Shown in pieces: positions 12,119-23,160 of a stretch of 64,000 nt of DNA (position 1 is its first letter; each line of letters begins with the position of its first letter). The translations under genes were made by a program, and so were the position numbers. The notes under the pieces are model-generated. The model saw only the letters and a program-made list of their open reading frames with translations, made no database searches and was not told the DNA's origin. This DNA is from Rosa chinensis. Lineage: Eukaryota > Streptophyta > Magnoliopsida > Rosales > Rosaceae. Location of the stretch: assembly GCF_002994745.2 (NCBI RefSeq), contig NC_037092.1, forward strand, positions 3,524,501 through 3,588,500, given 5' to 3'.

Positions 12119-12820
12119 TTGATCTACTCAGATGTATGGGGACCTTGTCTAGCTACTCCTTTTGGTATGCAATATTTCCTGTTTTTTGTGGATGATTATA
12201 TAAGAATGTGTTGGGTTTTCTTGCTAAAGCATAAGAGCGAAGTTTGTTCTGTGTTTCAAATCTTTCATAAAATGATCCAAACCCAATTCCAAACTCCCAT
12301 CAAAGTCTTTCGCTCAGATAATGGTTGTGAATATGTGAACTATGCCCTCCATCAGTATCTAAACAACCATGGCATTATCCACCAGACCACATGTCCACAA
12401 GCAACCCAACAAAATGGTGTGGCAGAACGAAAGAACCAAAATATCCTTCAAGTTGCTTGTTTCATGCTCATAGGAGCCCACATGCCAGAATATATATGGG
12501 GAGATGCCATCCTTACCACTGTTTATCTCATGAATCGCCTGCCTACACAAGCCCTTAAAGCACCACATATGGATGTCTATATACGTCCGAAAACACCACT
12601 TGAAGCACTTGGCCAGTTCTTTACCCTACCACCACTCCATACTCTTCCACCCAAGATCTTCGGTTGTGTGGTTTACAGACACACTCGTAATCAGAGAACA
12701 AAGTTGGCTGCTTGTGCTGAGAGGTGTGTCTTTGTGGGATATGGTTCTACCCAGGAAGGATATAGGTGCTGCAATCCCTCTAACTGGAGGTTGTATGTTA
12801 CCATGGATGTAACATTTTGA
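12119..12820 (+). pseudogene. Copia integrase core fragment
   Basis: A 233-codon frame with the retroviral integrase core of copia elements. The first catalytic Asp lies in YSDVWGP at the N-terminus, the second in FRSDNGCEY, and the catalytic Glu in QNGVAERKNQN. The C-terminal part has the familiar 'KIFGCVVYRHTRNQRTKL' and 'CVFVGYGSTQEGYRC' blocks that follow the core in copia polyproteins. It would act on element cDNA in the nucleus, but here it is cut off from protease and reverse transcriptase by stops, so it is a relic. Confidence 0.88.
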
Positions 12821-13396
12821 GCAAGAGCTTTCTTTTCCCCGAAGACTTCTCTTCAAGGGGAGAGCACATCTGGAGAAGAGCAGTCATCTTCAACATTAGA
12901 AGTATTAGAAATTGTTGTAGAATAAAGAATTATTCTACAAAAAAGAACTCAAAGATATCTTAAAGCACAAACAACTAATGATGATCAATCAGAAGCACCA
13001 ACAACAGAAAATGATTATCAACCTTAGTCGATCTTGCCAGATTCAACTGAAGACCCCCCACTCCTACCTCATGGGCCTCTATTTCTCATGAGCATGCTCA
13101 TGAGGTAAGTCTCAATCTTGAACTTGAGTCAAACACTGTTAAAAATGATGAGTCTAATGATAATGAGAACTAACCCTAAAATAAGACCCGACACTGAAAC
13201 AAGTGTGTGCCCTAGATATCAGTTGCCAAATCGTACAACAAGAAGAAAGCCTAAAACCCAGTATGAACCAAATCCCAGAGCCAAAGCTAAATACCCCATA
13301 AGTAACCATGTGTCAACCTATAGCCTATTTGAGTCATATGCATCATTTGTGTTTTAATTATCTACTGTTGTCATTCCAAATACAGTTTAGAAAGCT

Positions 13397-14089
13397 TTGG
13401 CGAATCCCAACTGGACTGAGGCAATGAACGTTGAAATGGAAGCTCTGGAGAAAAGTAATACATGGAAGTTAGTACCAAAACCTCAAGGAAAGAAAATAGT
13501 GGGGTGCAGATGGATCTATACCTTGAAGTATACTGCTAATGGGACACTAGACAGGTACAAAGCAAGGTTAGTTGGTAAAGGTTACATGCAGACATATGGT
13601 ATTGATTATCAGGAAACAATTGCACTAATAGCCAAGATTAGTACGATTCGTGTATTACTCTCTCTAGATGCAAACTTATATTGGCCTCTGAACCAGTTTG
13701 ATGTAAAGAATGCATTCTTGCATGCAGATCTAAAGGAAGAAGTATACATGCATCTACCTCCAGGGTTCATTGCAACTTCGTAGGAAGGAATGGTGTGTAG
13801 ATTGAAGAAATCTCTATATAGACTCAAGCGATCTCCCAAAGCATGGTTTGGAAGGTTCAGACAATCCATGAAGGCATTTGGCTATAAGCAGAGTAACTCA
13901 AATCACACTTTTTTCTTGAAGCGCAAAAAGGATAAGATCACTGTCTTGATTATCTATGCGGATGATATGATCGCGACAGGAAATGATCAAGTAAAAGTGA
14001 AGAAATTGGAAGCTTACCTATCTGATGAATTTGAGATGAAAGATCTTAATGGACTCAAGTACTTCCTTAGCATTGAGGTGGCCAGATGA
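13397..14089 (+). pseudogene. Copia reverse transcriptase fragments
   Basis: Two frames separated by an in-frame TAG (13781-13783) form the reverse transcriptase. The first (13397-13783) has the 'NTWKLVPKPQGKKIVGCRWI' entry block and 'FDVKNAFLHADLKEEVYM'. The second (13790-14089) has 'LKKSLYRLKRSPKAWF' and the catalytic YADDM box. A further stop at 14087-14089 cuts the frame before the connection region, which continues at 14150-14452 ('SHTRPDIAF', 'VVSQFMHIPSEDHMNAV'). The catalytic aspartates are still present, but the polyprotein could not be made. Confidence 0.9.
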
Positions 14090-14641
14090 GATGAAGGCAT
14101 TTTCCTATCTTAAAGGAAATATGTCTTAGATCTACTCACTAAAACAGGCATGCTAGCTTGCAAACCTGCAAATACACCTATGGAGCAAAATTACAAGTTA
14201 GCAGAATATCCTGATCAAGTGCCTACTAACCGAGAGAGATATCAAAGACTAGTTCGCATACCCGTCTACCTCTCTCACACTCGTCCTGACATTGCATTTG
14301 TTGTGAGTGTGGTGAGCCAATTCATGCATATTCCAAGTGAAGACCACATGAATGCGGTATATAATATTCTCAGTAATTTGAAGTCAGCTCCAGGCAAAAG
14401 GATCATGTTTCTAAAAATAATCATTTGGAGGTGGCTAGATACACTGATGTAGATTGGGATGGATGTATCACTGATAAAAGATCAACCTTAGGATACTTCA
14501 CTTTTGTGGGAGGTAATCTCATAACATAGAGAAGTAAGAAGCATAAAGTGATAGCTAAATCAAGTGCAGATCGAGGCTAAATACCGTGGGATGGCCCATG
14601 GTGTGTGTGAGATGTTATGGCTCTAAAATTTAACGAAGGAT

Positions 14642-14908
14642 TTGGGCTTCAAACCCAAATATGCCATGGACTTATATTGTGACAATAAAACAGCCATTGA
14701 TATAGCACACAATCCAGTTCAACATGACAAAACCAAACATGTTGAAGTGGATAAGCATTTCATCAAGGAGACGTTAGAGTCAGAAATCATTGACATGCCA
14801 CATGTAAGAACTCAAGATCAATTGGCTGACATTCTGACGAAAGCTATCTCTAGTAAAGTATTCCACATCCCATTGGATAAGTTGGGTATTCCACATCTCA
14901 CTGGATAA
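14642..14908 (+). pseudogene. Copia RNase H fragment
   Basis: An 88-codon frame with the C-terminal copia RNase H signature: 'DLYCDNKTAIDIAHNPVQHD' followed by 'TKHVEVDKHFIKE' and 'QLADILTKAISS'. This ends the polyprotein. Its upstream part (about 14440-14640) is out of frame. Confidence 0.88.
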
Positions 14909-14935
14909 GTTGGGTATTCGAGACATCTATTCCCC

Positions 14936-15135
14936 AACTTGAGAGGGAGTATTGCTGAGCTGTTCCAATTAGGATTAATATTTGATTGATTATAGATTGA
15001 TTGATGTGTAATGATAGGTGATTGAATTGCAATCATAGGACTAATTAGTATAGGTGTTAAATGTTTTCCTTTTGTGTACAATCTGTAATCCTATTTAAAC
15101 CTCAGTATGAGATGAATGGGATACATAAATTTTCC
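14936..15135 (+). repeat. Copia polypurine tract and 3' LTR remnant
   Basis: Just after RNase H comes CAACTTGAGAGGGAG, a standard copia polypurine tract. The LTR should begin right after it, at TGCTGAGCTG (about 14953). The LTR looks short, roughly 180 bp, and is AT-rich. Its end near 15135 is placed where sequence shared with 650-750 resumes shortly afterwards. No terminal CA or target duplication could be assigned. Confidence 0.6.
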
Positions 15136-15397
15136 GAATATCTCTAAGAGGAAGCTGAAGACGAATTGAAAAAAAATGGTGAAAAGTAAAAGACGATTGT
15201 TTTTGGTTCCAATAACCACTGGCATCCCAATAGTATGTCGGTAAAAACAACAACAAAACCTGGCATTAATGACCACCATAGTGGTCACTGAAAATAGCCA
15301 ATTTGATCACTATATATGATTATGACCAAATATTGTTGGTCACTGAGTGATCACTATAGGCTCATCACTAATTCTCTTTAGTGACCAAAGTATTGTT

Positions 15398-15912
15398 TTG
15401 GAGTTCCATGTTCAGCTAGTTATTATTTGATAGCTATTGTAATAGACCAAAATAAAAAGCTTATGAGATAAACATTTTTTTTTTCTTTCTAATAACCAAA
15501 ACTTTACTGGCCTTAAAGTTTGGTCACTAATATAAGTATGTGACTCAGGCTTTAATGACCAGATCATGTGTTTTAGTGACCAGATTTGTTACCTTCAGTG
15601 AGGAACTTTGTGGTCGCTAATTCTTTAATGCTTTGTCACTAATATGGTTGTTGGTCACCAAGATTATTTGGTCACAAAGCATTAAAGAATTAGCGACCAC
15701 AAAGTTCCTCACTGAAGGTAACAAATCTGGTCACTAAAACACATGATCTGGTCATTAAAGCCTGAGTCACATGCTTATATTAGTGACCAAACTTTAAGGC
15801 CGGTAAAGTTTTGGTTATTAGAAAGAAAAAAAAAATGTTTATCTCATAAGCTTTTTATTTTGGTCTATTACAATAGCTATCAAATAATAACTAGCTGAAC
15901 ATGGAACTCCAA
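15398..15912. repeat. Near-perfect inverted repeat (243-bp arms, ~28-bp loop)
   Basis: Sequence from 15398 to about 15641 is repeated in reverse complement at about 15670-15912, with only scattered mismatches. The first arm contains 'gagttccatgttcagctagt', the second its complement. The central spacer is about 28 bp. The arms contain the 'ggtcact' subterminal words of the CACTA-like element. If transcribed, the region would fold into one long hairpin. Confidence 0.9.
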
Positions 15913-16841
15913 TACCAATCAAACTTCTATATAATAGAATTGTATTAAACTAAATACATTGTATTGCTGAGGACAATCCACATGATCAATAACTTATTGA
16001 TCATGTTCACGAGTACATATCTCTTGAAAACTAATTTAAAAGCCTAAAACAATTTCAGTACTTCCATGACAACAAAATCCAAGAGAAAGATGGACAAGCT
16101 TATGCAACATAAAGTTGTAATTGATGTGCTTTGATATATCTTCCTCTGAAATGATGACCTTCACCATTCTGCATTATACGAACACATATTAACCAACATG
16201 ATTTATCTTAAATGAGAAGGCATTGGGCTAAGTTTGATCAAAGAGAAATTATTGAAGCACACATTGTAGTATTGTACAACTGAAGCAACTGACATATCAG
16301 CAATATCAACATCCACAATCAGTCATTATTTTGGAAAAATGAAAAACAGCAGATAATGTAAGTTCTTTCTTCAATTTATTTATTTATTTGAGAAGTGAAG
16401 TAGTTGTAATTTCACTATACAATCATGACTTGAGAAATACACAGAAGTCATCCAGATTAGATGCAAGAGAATGAGACAAGGTATGCCCAACTTCTAAAGT
16501 ATTGCTATCAATGATAAGAAAGAAGATATTCGTTGAAAATAGTGGTAAGGACAAGTCACCTCCATTGACATCTGTTCAGGTCCTCGATTGAATTTTGTTA
16601 AGGTTCTTAAGAGATCTTGATACCTGAAATTTTAAGATGAATACAATTTCATGACAAAACTACAAGTGACTATTAGTTTTCTAGCAAGCTAGACTACCTT
16701 CTGGATAAATCTCACACTTCACCCAAGTCAGGGGAAAAAAAGAAAAAGATAAGTCCATTGATAACACAACAATACCCAATACTTTAAAAGAAAAGCAAGA
16801 TCTCACAATTCTGTTTAGGTATACCATCAATAAGATATTCC

Positions 16842-16845
<4 letters not shown>

Positions 16846-16902
<57 letters not shown>
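16846..16902. repeat. (CT)n microsatellite
   Basis: An uninterrupted CT dinucleotide run of about 56 bp. It is purely a simple repeat and probably length-variable between individuals. Confidence 0.95.
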
Positions 16903-16904
<2 letters not shown>

Positions 16905-17283
16905 GCTACCTATTTACTTATGTCTCCTGCATGTTTCAACAAGTTTACATACAAAAATAACTAACTTATCCTCATCAGACTATTTAAAAGTACCTTATCT
17001 CAACTATGATGCTAGAGGGCTGCTTAAAAAGGTTCATTGTTCTTGATAGAAATCCATGAAAATAATTGAGAATGATACTTGCAGGAGGAACTAAGACTAG
17101 ACAGTACCACTTACATGTCAAAAAGGGGTCTAAATTCCCACTATATGTATGTGTGCACTCGCCTCCCAGTTGAGCCTGTGTACATATAGGTCATGCATCT
17201 TCTTTGCAAGGATGAAAATTTCAAATCCATTTCACAATCTACCCTCCATAAATAACCAAGATTATCAAACAAAAATGCCATTT

Positions 17284-17383
17284 GTAACATCCTTAATCCA
17301 GATTCGTTTCGATTAATCCAGGTTGGGGTGTTAGTAACATCCTTAATCCAGATTTGGTTTGATTAATCCAGGTTGGGGTGTTA
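17284..17383. repeat. Two tandem copies of a 50-bp unit
   Basis: The unit starts GTAACATCCTTAATCCAGAT and ends GGTTGGGGTGTTA. The first copy is 17284-17333, the second 17334-17383, with a few mismatches in the middle. The unit itself contains 'attaatccaggttgg', a second internal echo of 'ttaatccag'. Confidence 0.9.
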
Positions 17384-19807
17384 AAAAAAAAAGGAAAATA
17401 ATCCAGGTTGTTTTGATCAATATGTTGTGCTACGCAAAATAAAAAGAGGAAGATGTAATATACTATATGTGGAGCTGTACAGTATACCTGGTCACCTTTT
17501 TTGTAATACTAGAGCAATTTCTGGGTTGAAGTCTGGCGATCAACAAAACCTGAAATTAAAATAGCCAAACAACCAGTTTAAAGGGTATCCAAATGAACCT
17601 GCAAACATCGTTATAATGCTACTGACCCTTCCAAAATAAAATTGAAGACAAAGTTAGAAGTAATCTGACAAAAGCTAGAACAAGAAAAAGTTGCAGATGT
17701 AGTAGAATAGACAACCAAAAAAAAAAAAGAATTAAAGCCTTGTTTATTAGCTGTGGAAGAGATAAGAAGTATTTTGGATCAATGAATTGACAGTGTGATC
17801 TCATTTACAGCAATAATTAGTTAGTAAAAGCTGACCACAATTTGTAAAAACTAAAGGCTCTTTTGGCACCAAGCTGACCAAAATAAGACTGAGAAAAAGC
17901 ACTTCCACAACCATATGCTTCCAACGTCCCTCTTCGGTAACTATGATTCATTTGTTTTCTAATCATGTTTGAATCACATAATGACTGTCATTACTCTACA
18001 TTCTTTATTCTTTTCAATAGTTGATATGCTCAAGAATCTCATTATTCATTCACAACTATATCAAACTCCAAAGTACAAGAACAAAAAATTGACAAAATCA
18101 CATACCACAAATTTTCATTAAACCTGAAACCGTGAAGCAAAGAAAGAAAAAAGCTACTGGACATGTCCCAAAAGTGCCACAGTCTTCAATTCTTCCAATC
18201 ATAGTTCAACCCTGAAGGAATTCCACATTCTACATTTGCAAATCCAGAATCTGCGTCCAATGATCATATAAGAATATTTCAAGACAGTAGTTTCCCACAT
18301 AGAACTTTGTAACTCTTTTCTATTTTCAGTCAAGCATATAATAGGCTTCAATAACAGAAATTTAACAATTGCAAAAGAACCCAGATGGAAAAATATTAAA
18401 TTCAAGGATACCGCATCAAAAAATTAATATGATGAAATACCTAAACAAGGAATATATTTAGAACAAGAAAACTGAGGAACAGAGTATAAGAACAAAGCCA
18501 TAAAAGGTTTTACTCAGAAGAAAGCCATTTATTTATAGGGAACCCCGACCCTTTCTAATAACTAATAAAAAAATCAAAACGAATATTGAACACAGGTTTG
18601 GGATAATTATACTCAATCAAGCTGAGAAACTTTAGAAAATAATCCTTATCAGCTCAGCTCATGGGATTCCTAGCCTTAACAGTGGTAAATTTCACCTTTT
18701 CAAATTATCCCCGTACCCATTGCAATTGTCCTGAAACAAATAGTAAGTGAAAATATAAGCCATGTTTTGTTCTATGAGTAACAATGTTCTTACCTTTCTT
18801 TTTTTTTGGGTTACATCAATGTTCTGACCTTTCAATACAGATATATACAGATAGATGTGACCAACCATATAAAGTTAGCAATGCCTTGAAACAATGAAAT
18901 CAATGTGAAGAAAAGTAATATGAGTAGCTTACCACACAGGCTTGTGCTAGAGGAATAAATGTGAGATTTTTCTTTGCAGCCTCTGGTTGTATATATATAT
19001 TTAAAGTCTACGGACAAGGAAACAAAGGGTCAGTTTTCTAAAACACAAATATCCAAGTTTAAATCATTCGGAGTTCTTAAACTTCAGTACAAACATATAG
19101 GCCAACATTTTATCAAATTAACAAAAACATGACAGATGAATGTAACCCAATTGCTCAAGTTAGGCATACTAAAAGTACGTCACTTCTGCTTTAGTTACAT
19201 AAAAATAAAAATAAAAAATAAAAATCGAATGCTAACAAGCTGTGATAGAGCCCAAACAATGCAATGTCCAGTTCAGAAATGAAGAAGCTTATATTTAACA
19301 TTACAATAAACCTCAGTAGGGTTGTGCCAATGCAAAGTAATCTAACTAACAATGATAAAAGAACATAGTCATACTAAAAAAGTGAGCACATCTAACCAAC
19401 TATCATAGAACCAAGCAAGCATATATGGTTACCTTCTGACAACTCTGAAAACACAAACATTGGGATGAAGTCCCTGGACATATCCAAAAATTAACAGAAC
19501 TCTTACCTGATCATTCAAAATTAGAAATCTTGAAAATCAAATCAAAACTCAAACACCCATAACCCTAAAATTAACTCTCAAGTACCAAATTGCTCCATGA
19601 AACCTCTCTATTCAAAACCCAAAGTGAATTTGATTGCCAAAAAAAATAAAAAACCAAAGTCAAATAGCTCAACCATGGAGTGGAATCAGTTCAACAAGCC
19701 TCATGAAAGAGATACTTACAATTCACAATTCACAATATCCAGCTTTCATTCACAATTTGGGAATTGGAAGCACGCCTATAACTTTTGGAGACCACCGCTT
19801 GACAGTT

Positions 19808-19900
19808 CACTACAGAAAAATAAGGTTGGTCACTAACTCCAAAACGACAACGTATATCTAACTTGCAAACTTGTAGTGGCCAAGCCAAAGCTGGTCACTG
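19808..19900. repeat. Internal CACTA-type terminus
   Basis: CACTACAGAAAAATAAGG followed by TTGGTCACTAAC is the canonical start of a CACTA-superfamily end, better preserved than the outer ends at 15246 and 25865. It suggests a second, nested or joined CACTA element inside the larger one. Its partner end was not identified with certainty; the right outer end at 25865 is a candidate, which would give a 6-kb element 19808-25865. Confidence 0.6.
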
Positions 19901-22284
19901 ATAATTATGTACTAGAGAAAGTGTCCGCGCTCTGCTGCGGGACTTATTGTTACACGGTGGAGATTATGATTGATTTCGTAACAATACATAGTAGAAATAC
20001 CACTTGTCTTTGTTGAAATTTACAAATTTTGTTTGGTTTGAACTAACTGATTCTGATGGAGAACTTCGTGTAACATAGTTTAATCATGCAGTTAACGAAT
20101 TCAACAGGTATATGTAGCCTTTGAGGTTGGTAGAACTTTTGAACACTTTAGCTGTATGATTAGCACGTTACACGAATCTCACCAGAAAGAATAATTTCAA
20201 ATCAAACTTGGTATACATAATTTAATGAAGGAATAAACAGAATACAATAATGAGAAGTGTTTGATGGATGTTGCATAATGATACACAATCCGCATGGATA
20301 TTCATCTCATGCTGCTGTTCCTCAGTCTAAGCTGTTATTGCCATATCACCTTGCTGATGAAAAGCTTTTCATTTTTTCATTAGGCACACTATCCATGCTT
20401 CAAATGCCTGATATAACAATGCACATCAAGAAGAGGTTAGAAAAACTGCTAAGACAGAAGTCAAGCTCTCAGTTGGTATATGAATCACAATAGACTCTGA
20501 AGATTTTCCTACATGTACTCAAATTAAATGCTATCTTAATATAAGAAGCAAGAAAATACAGAGCAACCAAAACTTGAACCACAAAGCTTACTTTGAATGG
20601 GTTCACTCAGTTCTTCCTATCACATTGGCTTCTGTTCTCTTCATCTAAAAGCAATTCATAAGCAGCTTGAATGTTAATAAACCTAGCTCTAGCTGTTTCT
20701 CACTCGACCCTAACATCAAGATACTATCGTCAATCTCTTAATGTCATTATGGTCAGAACAGTTAAGCACACATGAGGACATATCACGTTAAAACAGAGCA
20801 TCATTTCAATTATAACATGTTGTTGCTATTAACTCATATTCACAAAATACAAAATAGAAAGCATAAATGCACGTCAAATTATTGAAAGTGAGCACATGGA
20901 AGAAATTTTAAATTTTCAACAAATCATTTTTGTAAGGTGAATATGAAAGAAAAAATAATACTGCTGTGAGTTTAAAGCAGTGAAGCAGTATAAACATCAG
21001 ATAAGGAGTTAAGATATGAATAAATGCATACCTTTGTAGAATTCTGAAGTTGCATTTTCTGCTAAAAGTTTATTGATTGTAGTTCCCTGTAAACAAATTT
21101 TTTTTCTAAGCTGAAGATCAAATAGAAAAGAAAACCGCTGCAAGTTTTTAGGTTATGATAAGTGGATGCTATCAGTTTGGAACATTTGCATAAAAAAGAA
21201 TAACCTGTAAAAATTAAAACATTTGGTAACAAACTGTAGACTTTTGAATCCCTTCAGCAAATTTAGACCAATATATTGGTGAAGAATGAGCCATCTCTGG
21301 TTCAAGGGAATCAATTATCTCATCACTTTCAGATCTGTTACTGATTTTGAGCTTTTAAAAGTAGTTATTAACTCACTCATCTTTAAGTTTCTAATATCAC
21401 CATTACCTCTTTTAGCTTTTTATCTTCTACATTGCTAAAATAGTGAACATGAATAATAGTCTGCTAATCCCAAACATGTTCACCATTGTGAATCGCATTT
21501 TTCCATTCTTCCGCCTTATCATCTTCCCACTGTTGTTCAAATTCAGTTTCAACCTGCCACAGAACCACCATGATTTAAATATTTGAAATTCATGCCTAGC
21601 ATCTGAAAAGAGTGATTCATTTAGGTACATATAAACTCTTGCTGAAATAAAGATCAGCCTAAACCAATAGAAGAAAATAAAAATCAAAGTAATTCATAAG
21701 AAACCAATAATGAATAATCACATGGTAAATATAAGCAAATCTGTCAAACATATCATAAGAATCCAAAATTCGGGAATATGACCAAGTATGCATTCTGCAT
21801 GGGATGTTTCAGCAGCTACTTGTTTGTGGACTGTTTCTCTTTCATTTGAAAAAAGGGCCATTGCAATACACCTAGAATCACCTACGACCAATGCATTTTT
21901 GTATCATATGAGTGAACTTTACACAATGATCTATTCAGACATCGTCTAGGATTGCTTACAATTGCTAAAAAATTAAGGCCAATTCTACGAAATGTGAACA
22001 GTACCTAAACCCTAAACCGATGGGTTTTGCTCGAGGACAGTTCTACAGAGCCAATGCATCAAGTACCTAAACCCTAAACCGATGGGTTATGCTCGAGGAC
22101 AGTTCTACTGAGCCAATGCATTAAGTACCTAAACCCTAAACCGATGGGGTGGATCAATCTGTAGAGGACATCAAGAAGTAAACAGCTTAATATTAGATCA
22201 TGCATATTTTACATTTCAAGGAATATAAGTTTTCAAAAGAAATATCTAGTCTTATTAAAGGTCATAGATGAAGTGTAAACTTAC
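19901..22284. other. Interior of CACTA-like element with exon-like fragments
   Basis: An imperfect inverted repeat lies at about 20060-20190 ('ttcgtgtaacatagtttaat' against 'gattagcacgttacacgaat'). On the minus strand an exon-like piece at 21464-21554 follows an AG acceptor and encodes an acidic, Trp-containing peptide (VETEFEQQWEDD, then KAEEWKNA) ending in a stop. It lies 3' of the IQM exons but is not a part of that family I recognise. A 78-codon plus-strand frame at 20257-20493 has no recognisable motif. Confidence 0.4.
22001..22150. repeat. 62-bp tandem repeat containing telomere-like words
   Basis: Two full units and a partial third begin at 22001, 22063 and 22125, each with GTACCTAAACCCTAAACCGA. 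The spacing is exactly 62 bp. The embedded CCTAAACCCTAAACC resembles the plant telomere repeat but occurs only once per unit, so this is an interstitial tandem repeat and not a telomere. Confidence 0.9.
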
Positions 22285-22607
22285 AGCTTCAAGCCAATGT
22301 GGAAGAGCTAATTTTCGTGCTTTCTCATTCTTAGACAAACCTTTTCCAGTCTGAAATAACAAAGCAAGTGTTATTACTGAAATGAATGTCCAATAAGCTA
22401 TGGAAATATGAGAAAGAAGCATGTATAAAAAAAAAAGAACAAACCTTCGCAGCCTAGTCCTAGCCCTTGCACACCACAAAACGGCGGTTTCCGGCTTCTC
22501 AACATCGAAGAATGACACAGAACTCTGCTTGAGAGCTGCAGAATCTAAAGTTTTCCATCTGAAGCATTTGAAAATAGCCAAATCAATCAAACCATTTCCA
22601 TTTATAA

Positions 22608-22641
<34 letters not shown>

Positions 22642-23160
22642 ATAAAAAACCAAATTCAAGTACAATTTCAATGGTGAAAGATAATAATCAAGTGCTTAGA
22701 TAATTACCATAAATCTTTAGTACCAGCCGGAGAATCTAATGAGTATCTCCGCCTAAACCATTTGAAAATAACCAAATTAATCAAACCATTTTGTATCAAA
22801 ACAAACTTAAATTGAAGCATACTAAGCAAGTATCAATATAATTACCATACCTCCTCAGCCACCACTGCACAATCTGCAAGGTTTCTTCGAGTTCGATAAC
22901 TCTTGTAAACCTTCTGAACTTTGACTACTGCATCATTAAGCTCCTTTGACTGCTGCATCATTAAGCTCCTTAACCGGTCTAGGCAAAAACATAAAATCCG
23001 GTTGAGACAGAGCAAAAGCCGACATTGGCTTATGTTTCAACTGATTTTTACCTCTACAATCATCTGTCCCCAACATTTCCTTAAACGAAAGGTTCCTATC
23101 CAACATTACATTTTCAGGCTTGCAATCCTTTAACCGACTCGAATTTTTAAAGCCACTCAA
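22285..23160 (-). pseudogene. IQM-like calmodulin-binding protein gene fragment, captured and broken
   Basis: Three minus-strand exons read like the middle of plant IQM (IQ-motif) proteins. Exon A (about 23160-22846) has '[14 protein letters not shown]' and the IQ motif [20 protein letters not shown]. Exon B (22558-22445) has '[20 protein letters not shown]' and 'ARART'. Exon C (22350-22285) has '[15 protein letters not shown]' and 'HWLEA' and ends at a GTAAGT donor. IQM proteins bind Ca-free calmodulin through the IQ motif. The fragment is broken: a 25-bp tandem duplication near 22924-22973 shifts the frame just before the IQ motif, and the A-B junction yields TGA where the family has a Trp codon. 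N- and C-terminal regions are missing or unrecognised. Its place inside a CACTA-like element suggests gene-fragment capture. Confidence 0.75.
22606..22638. repeat. (AAT)n microsatellite
   Basis: About ten AAT units in the intron between IQM-like exons A and B. Confidence 0.9.

Larger units (their letters stand above)
11380..15135 (+). mobile_element. Degenerate 5'-truncated Ty1/copia retrotransposon
   Basis: Fragments of a copia polyprotein appear in order on the plus strand: protease, GAG-pre-integrase, integrase, reverse transcriptase, RNase H, then a polypurine tract and a short 3' LTR. The order with integrase before reverse transcriptase identifies Ty1/copia. Frames are broken by several stops and shifts, no gag gene is visible, and no copy of the 3' LTR start exists upstream, so the 5' LTR and gag are missing. 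It cannot be autonomous. The right edge is placed near 15135, where sequence shared with the 620-1310 block resumes shortly after. Confidence 0.88.
15913..19807. other. Interior of CACTA-like element, no gene recognised
   Basis: AT-rich DNA with only short, unconvincing frames. It holds a CT microsatellite (16846-16902), a two-copy 50-bp tandem repeat (17284-17383) and A/T-rich runs. Some short stretches look exon-like with plausible splice signals (for example on the minus strand near 18700-18750), but none matches a protein family I know. Confidence 0.45.
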
